52,065 bases of DNA from Bacillus sp. AFS041924 (GTDB lineage: Bacteria > Bacillota > Bacilli > Bacillales > Bacillaceae_G): the NCBI RefSeq assembly GCF_002577195.1, contig NZ_NULG01000012.1, positions 1-52,065 on the forward strand, read 5' to 3'. The notes below the pieces were generated by a model, which had not been told where the DNA came from, ran no database searches, and was given only the letters and a program-made list of their open reading frames with translations. The position numbers were made by a program, and so were the translations under genes. This document shows, piece after piece, positions 1 through 8,524 of the stretch (the stretch's first letter is position 1; each line of letters starts with the position of its first letter).

Positions 1-270
1 AATTAATATTAGAGAATCGCTAATAAAAATAGAAAACAGCAATTAAAATCCCAAGAATCGCAAATAAGTTAAATAAATACCCATACCGGTTAAGGCATTA
101 ATACTTAAAAATTGATACTTTCAAATGGGAATGTAGCAAAATTGCTTTAATTTTATTTAAGCGGTTTAGATAATGGGGGAAAAGTCGCTATTTTTTACAG
201 ATATGATGTTAAAACCAGATTGTTAAGGAGCAACTTGATACTCCCTTTAGCCAATGCTCCACAAAGTGAC
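1..270. other. AT-rich intergenic region, no gene seen
   Basis: No reading frame with a ribosome binding site is visible on either strand. The only pattern is a short motif AGAATCGC followed by AATAA, present near 14 and near 55. The B. subtilis genes ysdA and ysdB, which lie near ysdC there, are not found in this stretch. Confidence 0.5.
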
Positions 271-311
271 AAAAAAAGGCGCCCACAAATCAGTTAACCT
301 GACTTATGGGC
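271..311 (-). terminator. Rho-independent terminator of ysdC
   Basis: On the minus strand a 13-bp stem (arms 299-311 and 281-293, GCCCATAAGTCAG paired with CTGATTTGTGGGC) is followed by a run of seven T (271-277). It lies just after the ysdC stop codon. Confidence 0.9.
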
Positions 312-320
312 AACCTATTC

Positions 321-1406
321 TTAGTTATATGTTAATCGCTCAACTGTATCCCGATCTAATCGTTTGATAACTTCTACGATTAATTTAACCGTATTTTCGT
401 AGTCATCTCGATGCAGAATTCCAGCATGAGAATGAATATATCTTGTTGGAATTGTAATTGCTAATGCTGGTACACCTTTCATAGTAAGATGCATCGCACC
501 AGCATCAGTTCCACCACCAGGCATTGCTTCATATTGATACTGAATTCCCATTTCATCTGCTACACCTGTAACAAATTCTCTTAAATCTTTATGAGATACC
601 ATTGATGCATCATATAAAACGATTTGTGGACCTTTACCTAATTTACCTTGAGCTTCTCTTTCAGATACTCCAGGCATATCTCCTGCAACACCAACATCTA
701 ATGCAAAACCAATATCTGGCTCAATTTTATATGTAGATGTTTTTGCACCACGAAGTCCTACTTCTTCTTGAACAGTTCCAACTCCAAATACAATATTAGG
801 ATGTGCTTGACCTTGTAATTGTTCTAAAACATCTATTGCAATGGCACAACCGATTCGATTATCCCATGCTTTTGCTAATAATAATTTTTCATTTTTCATC
901 TTTTGAAATTCAAAATACGGAACTACTTGGTCACCAGGACGAACTCCAAATTCTAATGCTTCTTCTCTACTTGAAGCACCGATATCAATGAACATATCCT
1001 TAATATCTACAACTTTTCTTCTTGCTTCTGCACTCATAATATGTGGCGGCTTAGAACCAATAATTCCTGTAATATTACCTTCTTTTGTTGTAATGGTAAC
1101 GCGTTGTGCAAGCATTACTTGTGACCACCAACCACCAATTGTTTGAAAACGTAAAAATCCTTTATCATCAATTTGTGTAACCATAAATCCAACTTCATCA
1201 AGATGTCCAGCAACTTCAATTCTTGGACCATTCGGATCACCGGTCTTAACTGCAATTAAGCTACCTAAATTATCTGTTACGACCTCATCAGCAAGTGGCG
1301 TAATATATTTTCTCATTACTTCACGTGGTTCATGTTCAAATCCAGCTACGCCGTTTGCATCCGTTAATTCTTTTAACATTTGTAACTTGGCATCTAAAGT
1401 AGACAA
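321..1406 (-). CDS. ysdC: M42 family glutamyl aminopeptidase / endoglucanase-like metallopeptidase YsdC
   Basis: A cytosolic M42 metallo-aminopeptidase that releases N-terminal residues from peptides. Seen in the sequence: the metal-binding signature AGHLDEVGF near residue 65, the KAWDNR segment near 180, the catalytic VQEEVGLRG near 210, and GGGTDAG plus TRYIHSHAG near the C-terminus, which carry the remaining metal ligands. I chose the TTG start at 1406. It lies 9 nt after AAAGGA, gives 361 aa and matches the N-terminus of the B. subtilis protein as I recall it; the ATG two codons upstream is only 3 nt from the AAAGGA. The gene is monocistronic, with its own promoter (1448-1476) and terminator, and is divergent from nos. 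Confidence 0.93.
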   Translation of the reverse strand: MSTLDAKLQMLKELTDANGVAGFEHEPREVMRKYITPLADEVVTDNLGSLIAVKTGDPNGPRIEVAGHLDEVGFMVTQIDDKGFLRFQTIGGWWSQVMLAQRVTITTKEGNITGIIGSKPPHIMSAEARRKVVDIKDMFIDIGASSREEALEFGVRPGDQVVPYFEFQKMKNEKLLLAKAWDNRIGCAIAIDVLEQLQGQAHPNIVFGVGTVQEEVGLRGAKTSTYKIEPDIGFALDVGVAGDMPGVSEREAQGKLGKGPQIVLYDASMVSHKDLREFVTGVADEMGIQYQYEAMPGGGTDAGAMHLTMKGVPALAITIPTRYIHSHAGILHRDDYENTVKLIVEVIKRLDRDTVERLTYN

Positions 1407-1447
1407 ACTCATCCATCCTTTTTTAATTAAGATTATGTACATAGAAT

Positions 1448-1476
1448 ATTATACATTTTGGTATTCCATTTGACAA
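1448..1476 (-). promoter_or_regulatory. Sigma-A promoter of ysdC
   Basis: TTGTCA (1471-1476), 17-nt spacer, TATAAT (1448-1453). Transcription would begin near 1441, which excludes upstream in-frame starts. Confidence 0.8.
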
Positions 1477-1621
1477 AATCTTTAGACTTTTCTTCAATTC
1501 ACTCTTATCTTAATGAATAAAACATATAAATTTTATACTAATTTTCTCCCAATTATTTGTGGGGTATAATAATGAAGCTTACAAAGTGCTAATAAGAAAA
1601 ATTTACCATTTGGAGATTAAT

Positions 1622-2692
1622 ATGATAACAACTTCTGCTTTATATAAAGAAGCAATTCAATTTATATCACAATGCTATAAAGAACTCGATCAATCCGATC
1701 AGTTAGAAAACCGTTTAAAAAGTATTGAACACGAGATTCAAGAAACTGGTTCTTACACTCATACATATGAAGAATTAGAGCATGGTGCAAAAATGGCGTG
1801 GCGTAACAGTAACCGCTGTATCGGTAGACTATTTTGGGATAAACTTCATGTTTTAGATGCTCGCCATATTAACGATGATAAAAGTATAGAGCATGCAATC
1901 TTGCATCATATAAAATATGCAACAAATTCGGGTAAAATTTTACCTACAATTACAATTTTTAAAGCGAATCTAGGAACAAACAATTCTCTAAATATCCATA
2001 ATCACCAGCTATTACGTTATGCTGGCTATGAAACCGAAAATGGAATAATTGGCGACCCAAAATCGATCAAGTTTACAAAGGAATGTGAAAGGCTTGGTTG
2101 GAAGGGGGAGGGTACGAACTTCGATATTTTACCCATTGTTTATTCCTTAAATAATAACGAACCAAGATATTTCACGATTCCAAATGAAATCATTCTTGAA
2201 GTACCAATTGAACATCCTGAATTTGATTTTTCTTCTCTAAATGCAAAATGGTATGCCGTTCCAATGATTTCAGATATGATTCTAGAAATTGGTGGAATAT
2301 CTTATAGTGCCGCACCGTTTAATGGATGGTATATGGGCACTGAAATTGGAGCTCGAAATTTTGCTGATGAATTTCGATATGATCTGCTTCCGAAAGTAGC
2401 AAATATTATCGGCCTAGATACAAAAAGAAATAGTACACTTTGGAAAGATCGTGCACTAGTTGAATTAAATATTGCTGTTTTGTATTCTTATAAAAAAAAT
2501 GGTGTTAGTATTGTTGATCATCATTCTGCTTCACAACAATTTCTCCAATTTGAAAAACAAGAAGAAGCATGCGGCCGAGATCTAACCGGAAATTGGAAGT
2601 GGTTAATTCCTCCGATGTCACCTGCTACAACCCATATATTTCATAAGCGATATGATGATAATACGATTAAGCCAAATTTCTTTCCAAAATAA
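1622..2692 (+). CDS. nos: Bacterial nitric oxide synthase, oxygenase domain only
   Basis: Oxidises L-arginine to citrulline and nitric oxide with heme and a reduced pterin. The protein is 356 aa, the usual length of Bacillus NOS, and lacks the reductase half found in animal enzymes, so electrons must come from flavodoxin or ferredoxin reductases encoded elsewhere. Visible motifs: WRNSNRCIGR with the proximal heme cysteine (Cys66 in this numbering) and the substrate-binding PFNGWYMGTEIGARN segment holding the arginine-binding Glu. Start: ATG at 1622 after TTTGGAG with 6-7 nt spacing; in-frame codons upstream have no ribosome binding site. A TATAAT lies at 1565-1570. In Bacillus, NO from this enzyme protects against oxidative stress and some antibiotics. 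Confidence 0.96.
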   Translation: MITTSALYKEAIQFISQCYKELDQSDQLENRLKSIEHEIQETGSYTHTYEELEHGAKMAWRNSNRCIGRLFWDKLHVLDARHINDDKSIEHAILHHIKYATNSGKILPTITIFKANLGTNNSLNIHNHQLLRYAGYETENGIIGDPKSIKFTKECERLGWKGEGTNFDILPIVYSLNNNEPRYFTIPNEIILEVPIEHPEFDFSSLNAKWYAVPMISDMILEIGGISYSAAPFNGWYMGTEIGARNFADEFRYDLLPKVANIIGLDTKRNSTLWKDRALVELNIAVLYSYKKNGVSIVDHHSASQQFLQFEKQEEACGRDLTGNWKWLIPPMSPATTHIFHKRYDDNTIKPNFFPK

Positions 2693-2704
2693 TCATTGAA
2701 TAAC

Positions 2705-2752
2705 AAACCTTTTTGAACTGTCTCAATTGTAGCTATTCATTAAGGTTTTTTG
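2705..2752 (+). terminator. Probable terminator after nos
   Basis: Imperfect stem between AAACCTTTTTGAA (2705-2716) and TTCATTAAGGTTT (2736-2748), followed by a T-rich tail. Weaker than the other terminators in the window. Confidence 0.55.
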
Positions 2753-2759
2753 TTTTATT

Positions 2760-2779
2760 TGATACAATATTATGTATCA
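2760..2779. repeat. Perfect inverted repeat upstream of MBL-fold gene
   Basis: TGATACA (2760-2766), 6-nt loop, TGTATCA (2773-2779). It overlaps TACAAT, a possible -10 box of the following gene, and lies about 38 nt before its start, so it may be an operator. Confidence 0.5.
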
Positions 2780-2816
2780 GCAAAATTTTCCAATAATTAG
2801 TTAAAGGAGTAATTCA

Positions 2817-3641
2817 ATGATTCTATATCAAAATGACAATATTACTGTATTTCAAAGTGCTTTGTATCAAACAAACTCAACTGTTGTAGCAACTGACGAT
2901 TGTATCATCGTAGTTGACCCGACTTGGTTACCTCACGAAATAAATGAGATAAAAGAGTTTGTTGAATCCATTAAAAATGACCGTCCAATTTATTTATATT
3001 TTACTCATGGAGATTTTGATCACATTATTGGCTATAACGCATTTCCAAATGCTAAAACTATTGGAAGTGAAAATTTACATAACCATCCCGAAAAAGAAAT
3101 TAAAATATCAAAAATTCGACAATTTTATAATGATAATTATATTCATCATGTTGAACCTATTGAGTTTCCAAGTGTTGATTTGATTATCAGTGAAGATGGT
3201 CAGGAAATTAAAATCGGGCAGACAACATTAACATTTTACCATTCTCCAGGCCATACGAAAGACGGCTTATTTCTCTATATTGAAAATTTAGGAGTTTGGA
3301 TTACAGGGGATTATCTATCTGACTTTGAGCTTCCAATCGTATTTGATAGTGTAAAAAGTTATTATAATACATTAGATAAGGCAGAAGAACTGATTAGCAA
3401 GTTTAACCTTTCATTGTTAATTCCAGGTCACGGCCAAGTTTCATCAAATAAAGAAGAGATCGCTCATCGAATTGAATTAGGCAGAAATTACTTAAGAAGA
3501 CTTCAAAAAGCAATACAGAATAATAATGAGGTAGAAATCAATTCATTAGAAAATGAATTTTTATTTCCATCTGCCTTCACAAAATTTTGTCATGAATCAA
3601 ATGTAAAAAGCATGAAAAACGAATATAGTTTAGTTAAATAA
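2817..3641 (+). CDS. MBL-fold metallo-hydrolase, variant metal motif
   Basis: A 274-aa metallo-beta-lactamase-fold protein; the substrate cannot be read from sequence. Fold motifs appear in order: THGDFDH near residue 63 (the HxHxDH motif with the second His replaced by Asp), HSPGHT near 143, ITGDY near 163 and PGHG near 204. The C-terminal 60 residues are helical and may cap the active site. Start: ATG at 2817, 7-8 nt after AAAGGAG. It sits between nos (same strand) and the convergent rplT operon and shares with the latter a perfect bidirectional terminator. The HxDxDH variant occurs in other Bacillus MBL proteins that I recall, so it may mark a subfamily rather than a damaged gene. Confidence 0.85.
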   Translation: MILYQNDNITVFQSALYQTNSTVVATDDCIIVVDPTWLPHEINEIKEFVESIKNDRPIYLYFTHGDFDHIIGYNAFPNAKTIGSENLHNHPEKEIKISKIRQFYNDNYIHHVEPIEFPSVDLIISEDGQEIKIGQTTLTFYHSPGHTKDGLFLYIENLGVWITGDYLSDFELPIVFDSVKSYYNTLDKAEELISKFNLSLLIPGHGQVSSNKEEIAHRIELGRNYLRRLQKAIQNNNEVEINSLENEFLFPSAFTKFCHESNVKSMKNEYSLVK

Positions 3642-3650
3642 GTCCATAAA

Positions 3651-3684
3651 AAAAATCCTTAACATATGTTAAGGATTTTTTTTA
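3651..3684. terminator. Bidirectional terminator between MBL gene and rplT
   Basis: A perfect 30-bp palindrome, AAAAATCCTTAAC / GTTAAGGATTTTT around a central ATAT (3651-3680). It has A- and T-runs on both sides, so it can stop transcription from both convergent genes. Confidence 0.92.
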
Positions 3685-3689
3685 TGAAA

Positions 3690-4046
3690 TTATTTTAAGT
3701 TAGCTTTAGCAGCGTTTGCTAATTCAGCAAATGCTTTTTCGTCAGCTACAGCTAGATCAGCTAACATTTTACGGTTAACTTCGATACCAGCTAATTTTAA
3801 ACCGTGCATTAAACGGCTGTAAGAAAGTCCGTTCATACGAGCAGCCGCGTTGATACGAGTGATCCATAATTTACGGAAATCACGTTTCTTTTGACGACGG
3901 TCACGGTAAGCATACATTAATGATTTCATAACTTGTTGGTTTGCAACTTTGAATAATGTATGTTTAGAACCGTAATAACCTTTTGCTAATTTAATAACCT
4001 TTTTACGACGAGCGCGTGTAACTGTACCGCCTTTAACTCTTGGCAT
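3690..4046 (-). CDS. rplT: 50S ribosomal protein L20
   Basis: A 118-aa basic ribosomal protein that binds 23S rRNA early in 50S assembly. The N-terminus MPRVKGG, the arginine/lysine-rich helix and the conserved C-terminal segment starting [12 protein letters not shown] are characteristic. ATG start, preceded by a GGAGG-type site near 4055. Last gene of infC-rpmI-rplT, ending just before the bidirectional terminator. In Bacillus L20 represses its own operon by binding the infC leader; the leader seen at 4829-5033 fits that control. Confidence 0.98.
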   Translation of the reverse strand: MPRVKGGTVTRARRKKVIKLAKGYYGSKHTLFKVANQQVMKSLMYAYRDRRQKKRDFRKLWITRINAAARMNGLSYSRLMHGLKLAGIEVNRKMLADLAVADEKAFAELANAAKANLK

Positions 4047-4088
4047 ATTGTTTCCCTCCTAGATATCTATCTAATACGTTTATCGTTC

Positions 4089-4289
4089 TTATTTCATGTT
4101 TGTAAGCATAAAGCGGATACGTTTGAAATCGCCTTTACTTACTAATGAAGCTTTACGTAATTTACGTTTTGCTTTTGTAGATTTGTTAGCGAATAAGTGG
4201 CTAGTGTATGCACGACCACGTTTTAATTTACCAGATCCAGTCTTTTTAAAACGTTTTGCTGAACCACGGTGAGTTTTCATTTTAGGCAT
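4089..4289 (-). CDS. rpmI: 50S ribosomal protein L35
   Basis: A 66-aa ribosomal protein with the family signature [14 protein letters not shown] at its N-terminus and a highly basic body. Start at ATG 4289, nine nt after AGGAGG (4299-4304); an in-frame ATG six codons upstream overlaps that ribosome binding site and is rejected. It lies 42 nt upstream of rplT and 23 nt downstream of infC, the standard operon order. Confidence 0.97.
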   Translation of the reverse strand: MPKMKTHRGSAKRFKKTGSGKLKRGRAYTSHLFANKSTKAKRKLRKASLVSKGDFKRIRFMLTNMK

Positions 4290-4312
4290 ATCGTGTTTCC
4301 TCCTCAAATAAA

Positions 4313-4828
4313 TTACTTTTCGTTTTTAGGTGCTAAGACTAAGAACATACTACGACCATCCATTTTTGGATGTGACTCAACAGTTGCAACTTCTGCACAA
4401 GCAGTTGAGAAACGATCAAGTACTCGTTGTCCAATTTCCTTATGCGTAATAGCGCGTCCTTTGAAACGGATAGACGCTTTAACTTTATCGCCTTTTTCTA
4501 AGAACTTAATTGCATTACGAAGTTTTGTGTTAAAGTCATGTTCATCAATTGTAGGACTTAAACGAACTTCTTTCATGCTAATAATTTTTTGGTTTTTACG
4601 GCTCTCTTTGTCTTTCTTTTGTTGCTCAAAACGGAATTTTCCGTAGTCCATAATACGACATACAGGTGGTTTAGCCGTTGGTGCTACCATCACTAGATCA
4701 AGATTAACATTCGAAGCTAACTCAAGAGCCTCTTGTTTTGTCTTGATTCCAAGTTGATCTCCGTTAGGACCAATTAATCGAACTTCACGAGCACGAATTC
4801 CATCGTTTACCATCATGTCTTTGCTAAT
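4313..4828 (-). CDS. infC: Translation initiation factor IF-3, AUU start
   Basis: IF-3 (171 aa) binds the 30S subunit, prevents premature 50S joining and checks initiator tRNA and start codon. The N-domain ([14 protein letters not shown]), the lysine-rich linker and the C-domain ([15 protein letters not shown]) are intact. No ATG, GTG or TTG lies at the right place: GGAGG (4838-4842) is followed after exactly 9 nt by ATT (4826-4828), then Ser-Lys-Asp, the expected N-terminus. The rare AUU start is known for infC in other bacteria, where IF-3 discriminates against it and so limits its own synthesis. First gene of the operon, behind an L20-type leader. Confidence 0.96.
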   Translation of the reverse strand: MSKDMMVNDGIRAREVRLIGPNGDQLGIKTKQEALELASNVNLDLVMVAPTAKPPVCRIMDYGKFRFEQQKKDKESRKNQKIISMKEVRLSPTIDEHDFNTKLRNAIKFLEKGDKVKASIRFKGRAITHKEIGQRVLDRFSTACAEVATVESHPKMDGRSMFLVLAPKNEK

Positions 4829-5033
4829 AGTAAAACACCTCCAAGGTATTGTAAGAATAATCTTAATTTGTATCGTTGAAGCAATCCAGACCCAACAAAA
4901 AAGTGTGGGCATATAAATACACCCACACTGACAGTATCAAAGTAATTAATGATTCTGTTACCTGATAACAGCATGTAGCGTCATCCAGGTGAGAAGCGGG
5001 TGCTTCTTCTTCAACAAATAAGTATTCTTTTCT
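4829..5033 (-). ncRNA. L20-type leader (attenuator) of infC-rpmI-rplT
   Basis: The interval between the mapped-looking promoter and the infC AUU start is about 205 nt and carries an intrinsic terminator at its 3' part. This is the layout of the Bacillus L20 leader, where L20 binds a fold that mimics its 23S rRNA site and favours termination. I assign it from position, length and terminator; I did not model the L20-binding pseudoknot. Confidence 0.8.
4897..4929 (-). terminator. Attenuator terminator inside the infC leader
   Basis: Minus-strand stem AGTGTGGG (4922-4929) with CCCACACT (4902-4909) followed by six U (4897-4902). It lies about 70 nt before the infC start codon, so read-through is needed to express the operon. 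Confidence 0.92.
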
Positions 5034-5039
5034 TTCGTT

Positions 5040-5068
5040 ACTATAACATAGCGACATGAGGTTGTCAA
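5040..5068 (-). promoter_or_regulatory. Sigma-A promoter of infC-rpmI-rplT
   Basis: Consensus TTGACA (5063-5068), 17-nt spacer, TATAGT (5040-5045). The expected start point is near 5033. Confidence 0.9.
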
Positions 5069-5149
5069 TATTCGTATGCTTTGTTCGCAACGAAATTTAT
5101 TATATCAAAGAAACTTATTTATGACAATGCTTTTTTTTATTATAAATTT

Positions 5150-5983
5150 TCATTTCAATTTTTCCTGCGAAAACTCTTGTAATGTATGTATTAGGACTCG
5201 TTCTTGAAAGATATTTTGAAGTGTAATAATTAAAGAAATATCGACTGATGAAGTGTATAAATGAATTCTTTTAGGAGCAATTGCCGTTAAAGGCACGATT
5301 AATTCGTTATCCATATATTCCCTATTTTCCACTCGGTTTCCATACTCTTTTAATACATCTTTCGAAAGAGGTAAGAATAGGTGATCATAAACGCTAAACT
5401 TCCCATCATAGACAATATGAACATGGGGTATAAGTGCATCTGTCTTAATAACTTGCTGTCTCAAATTCTCAATAAGATTTTGATATTCATTTTCTAATTT
5501 GTACTCATCTATTGCAATTTCACAAACATAGGCTAGCTGTTTATAATATTCCTTCAAGCGAAATGTTATAAAAGAATCAAAGCTAAAATTCACTCCATCT
5601 TTTATATACTCTGAAAGTGCATATGATACTAAATACTTACTTCTACGAATTTTTTTCTGATTTGGTATGCTTCTTCTAGTTCCTCTTAATAAGGATTGTG
5701 CAATAGGTATGATTTGACTTTGTTCGTCTTCCTCATAGAAAAAAGATGTATGTAGAATGGATTGGATCCATTTATCTTCTTTTTGAAGTAAAATAAATTG
5801 TACTAGTGTCGGAACTAAAATACTTTTTATTAAATCTTCAGTGTTTTGAGGAAATGTGATTAAAATTGAATTGATTTTGTGTCTTCTTAAAAAGTATGGT
5901 CTCGATTGCTTTTTTAAGCGTTTTTGTAATCGTTCGTAGACATAAGCTGCATCAATGGGTTCATTGAAAAAAATTTCAATCAC
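5150..5983 (-). CDS. ytxC: Sporulation-associated protein YtxC
   Basis: A 277-aa protein of the YtxC family, conserved in spore formers and of unknown biochemistry. It has no signal peptide or membrane segment; it is mixed alpha/beta with several charged helices. Recognised mainly from position after dnaI and from its N-terminus MIEIFF. GTG start (5981-5983), 6-7 nt after AAGGGGGG. In B. subtilis thrS follows ytxC, but here the next gene is infC. A strong terminator (6035-6082) separates it from dnaI, so it needs read-through or its own promoter. Confidence 0.8.
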   Translation of the reverse strand: MIEIFFNEPIDAAYVYERLQKRLKKQSRPYFLRRHKINSILITFPQNTEDLIKSILVPTLVQFILLQKEDKWIQSILHTSFFYEEDEQSQIIPIAQSLLRGTRRSIPNQKKIRRSKYLVSYALSEYIKDGVNFSFDSFITFRLKEYYKQLAYVCEIAIDEYKLENEYQNLIENLRQQVIKTDALIPHVHIVYDGKFSVYDHLFLPLSKDVLKEYGNRVENREYMDNELIVPLTAIAPKRIHLYTSSVDISLIITLQNIFQERVLIHTLQEFSQEKLK

Positions 5984-6034
5984 CCTGTTCCCCCCTTTCT
6001 AGCACCACCTAGTCCTATATATATTAAAGAAATA

Positions 6035-6082
6035 ATTAAAAAATGACGCAAAATCACATAGTTATTTGTGATTTTACGCCAT
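6035..6082 (-). terminator. Terminator after dnaI
   Basis: A 16-bp stem: left arm 6043-6058 (ATGACGCAAAATCACA) and right arm 6067-6082, with one mismatch pair. On the minus strand it is followed by TTTTTAATTATT. Confidence 0.88.
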
Positions 6083-6094
6083 TTTTTGTTTTTT

Positions 6095-7030
6095 TTAAGA
6101 ATGTCTTAAATTTGAACCAGTAATCTTTACTGGTTTTGCTAAAAATTTAACTCGATCTACAATTCGTGCTGCTTTAACTCTTTCTTCTTCGCCACGCTGA
6201 GAATATGTTAAGTGATGCTCTAATTGACTTAAATCGGCATTAGAAGTAAAGAAGGTAGGCAGTTTTTCAAGCATACGATATTGAAGAATTGTGCCTAATA
6301 TTTCATCCCTTGCCCAACTAGACATTTGTTCTGCGCCAATATCATCTAACATAAGAATCTCCACTTTTTTTACAGCTTCAATTTTCTCCTCTAACGTTCC
6401 ATCACTAATCGAGCTTTTTAGTTCACGTAAAAATTCTGGTAGATACACGAGCATTGAAGTTATTTCAACTTCAGCTAATTCATTTGCTATAGCCCCAAGT
6501 ATATAAGTTTTTCCAACCCCAAACGGACCATGTAAATAAAGTCCTTGAGCCATTTTTCCTTTTTCATAACCCATAATAAACTGTCTTGCAGCAGAAATTG
6601 CTTCAAAACGACCTGGATCTTCTAATGACAAGTTTGACATGGTAGCTTGAAGTACGTCTTTTGGTAAATACATGCATTTAATCAATGACTCATGTTTTTT
6701 GCGTTTATCATTTTTAACTCCATTTGGACAACGATCATATTGAACATCGATTCGCTTCCCTTGAATAATCAGATGAGGGTGATAACCATGCACCATATTT
6801 TTGCATTCGTTAAAAGATGGACATTCTTCACAATTTACACTTTGACCAATATACTCATAAAGCTTAACTAAGCTACTGTCAATCATTTGATCCGTAATTT
6901 CATTTTTATGCTCATTTAAAAATGAAACAATTTTTGGGTGACTTCGGACTTCTTGTCGCATTTTTTGGAATGTGTCCTGGAATTGTTTATTCTTCATTAA
7001 TGCGCTAAATGCGTTTTGAATTGGTTCCAC
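6095..7030 (-). CDS. dnaI: Primosomal protein DnaI, helicase loader
   Basis: Loads the replicative helicase DnaC (DnaB in E. coli terms) onto DNA together with DnaD and DnaB. At 311 aa it has the length of B. subtilis DnaI. The N-terminal helicase-binding domain ends in a cysteine cluster (CEECPSFNEC, near residue 71) that binds zinc. The C-terminal AAA+ ATPase has Walker A GPFGVGKT near 168 and Walker B LMLDDIGAE near 226. Start is GTG (7028-7030), six nt after GGGAGG. The ribosome binding site lies in the 14-nt gap after dnaB, so the two are translationally close. Confidence 0.96.
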   Translation of the reverse strand: MEPIQNAFSALMKNKQFQDTFQKMRQEVRSHPKIVSFLNEHKNEITDQMIDSSLVKLYEYIGQSVNCEECPSFNECKNMVHGYHPHLIIQGKRIDVQYDRCPNGVKNDKRKKHESLIKCMYLPKDVLQATMSNLSLEDPGRFEAISAARQFIMGYEKGKMAQGLYLHGPFGVGKTYILGAIANELAEVEITSMLVYLPEFLRELKSSISDGTLEEKIEAVKKVEILMLDDIGAEQMSSWARDEILGTILQYRMLEKLPTFFTSNADLSQLEHHLTYSQRGEEERVKAARIVDRVKFLAKPVKITGSNLRHS

Positions 7031-7044
7031 TAGCGTCCTCCCAT

Positions 7045-8487
7045 CTAACGTTTCTTTTTATTTTTAAACATTTCTAGTTCTTTTTCTAATCGCTTTCGTT
7101 CTTCATCAATTGAAGAATCATTTTTGGTTTTACTTGGTGCTGGAGCATTCTGTGAATCATTCGAATCATTTGTTGTATTCGGTGATTGAAGCCAATCAGG
7201 TACAATCTCTGTTCGAATTGATTTATTTCGTCTATTACTTGAACGAGCTTTTGCAGCAGTTGCACTTTGTTTAGTTTCTTCAAACTCTTTGCGGGCAAGT
7301 TCCATCGCTTGCTTAACTGTTGTTACACCTTTACGAGCCCAATGGCTAGCGATCTTTATTACGTAATTTCTAGAAAGCTTTTTATCTAAACGAATCATCA
7401 CGTAGTCAATTAACACATTAGCTACACCGGGAAGAAGTTTTTGATCAACCATGATTTCTTCAATAATCTTCAAATCAGCTTCACTCGGTTCAGCACCGCC
7501 TGAAATCTCCTTTAAGTATTGACGAGGAGATATTGTTTCAAAGCAATGAATTAATTTCTCTTCTTGGGTCGATGGCTGTTCCTTGACCATTTGTCTATGC
7601 TGAATTGGTTGAACTTTTTCAACGATCGTTGGCAATGCTTCATGATGTTGGAATTGATACCAATCTCTAGCTTCAAGTCGAAGAGTCTCAATATTAATTT
7701 TATTCTCTTCATTTAGTGAACGCATTACAATTGTTTTCATTTGAATTGGATTAATTCCATATAAAAATGCAAGCTTTAAAATGGTTTCTTTCACTTCTAA
7801 CGTAAATGATCTTTTTGGAACAAACGAATCAGAAAGTCCGTCTAAAAATAAATCATAGTCAAACTCTTCCATTTTGACAGATATTTTAAGTGGCTGATTT
7901 TCTTGTAAAATTCTACTTTCATTTGGTGTAGTAAGATCGGTACTTTGTTGTATTTCATTTAATTGCTCAATCGTAATTGTTTGAAATACGGAATCAAATG
8001 AACGCGATATCTCACGAAACCCTTCTTTCGAAAATGCTTGTCTACTAAAAAAGTTTTTTGTTCGTTGATATTGTGTTTTTCCAATTGTTTTAAACAGAAA
8101 GATATTTAGAATAGGATCTTCGAAAAAAGAATGAGGATCTAGCGGAGATTGAAGCTCATATAGAAGCTTTTTTGTACTATTTTCAAATCCTTCATAAACT
8201 TTAAGTAAGCCGATTCCTTCAAGGATTAATCTTTGTTCATAGATTGATTTTAAATTACTTTTCATACCAAGCATTAAAGAATGATGTGTTAACGTATTAG
8301 GATTGAGATCCGTTTGCTCACATTCACTCCATAGCGTCATATATAAACTTAAAGCTTGACTACCAATTATTGGTTGATATAACATGGTCAATACTTGTCT
8401 ATGAAAATTATGTAAATACCCCGCTGCCATAACAGTATAAGGATCCGCAGGAAGAACATCCATCCAATGTTGCTTATCAATAGACAT
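7045..8487 (-). CDS. dnaB: Replication initiation and membrane attachment protein DnaB
   Basis: The Firmicutes DnaB (not a helicase) remodels origin DNA and helps attach it to the membrane and load helicase. The 480-aa protein has the N-terminal winged-helix region and, near residues 310-430, a DnaB/DnaD-type C-terminal domain (PSEADLKIIEEIM... region), then a Ser/Asn-rich linker and a lysine-rich end (FKNKKKR). ATG start after AAGGA with 9-nt spacing. Middle gene of nrdR-dnaB-dnaI. Confidence 0.95.
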   Translation of the reverse strand: MSIDKQHWMDVLPADPYTVMAAGYLHNFHRQVLTMLYQPIIGSQALSLYMTLWSECEQTDLNPNTLTHHSLMLGMKSNLKSIYEQRLILEGIGLLKVYEGFENSTKKLLYELQSPLDPHSFFEDPILNIFLFKTIGKTQYQRTKNFFSRQAFSKEGFREISRSFDSVFQTITIEQLNEIQQSTDLTTPNESRILQENQPLKISVKMEEFDYDLFLDGLSDSFVPKRSFTLEVKETILKLAFLYGINPIQMKTIVMRSLNEENKINIETLRLEARDWYQFQHHEALPTIVEKVQPIQHRQMVKEQPSTQEEKLIHCFETISPRQYLKEISGGAEPSEADLKIIEEIMVDQKLLPGVANVLIDYVMIRLDKKLSRNYVIKIASHWARKGVTTVKQAMELARKEFEETKQSATAAKARSSNRRNKSIRTEIVPDWLQSPNTTNDSNDSQNAPAPSKTKNDSSIDEERKRLEKELEMFKNKKKR

Positions 8488-8524
8488 TCAAACCATTCCT
8501 TTCTTGTATCAAAAGAGCGAAGTA

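Noticed and set aside
4269-4646. 125-codon plus-strand frame opposite infC
   Set aside because: Antisense shadow of infC and rpmI; no start signals.
4863-5090. 75-codon frame in the infC leader
   Set aside because: It starts upstream of the promoter and runs through the attenuator; not a leader peptide.
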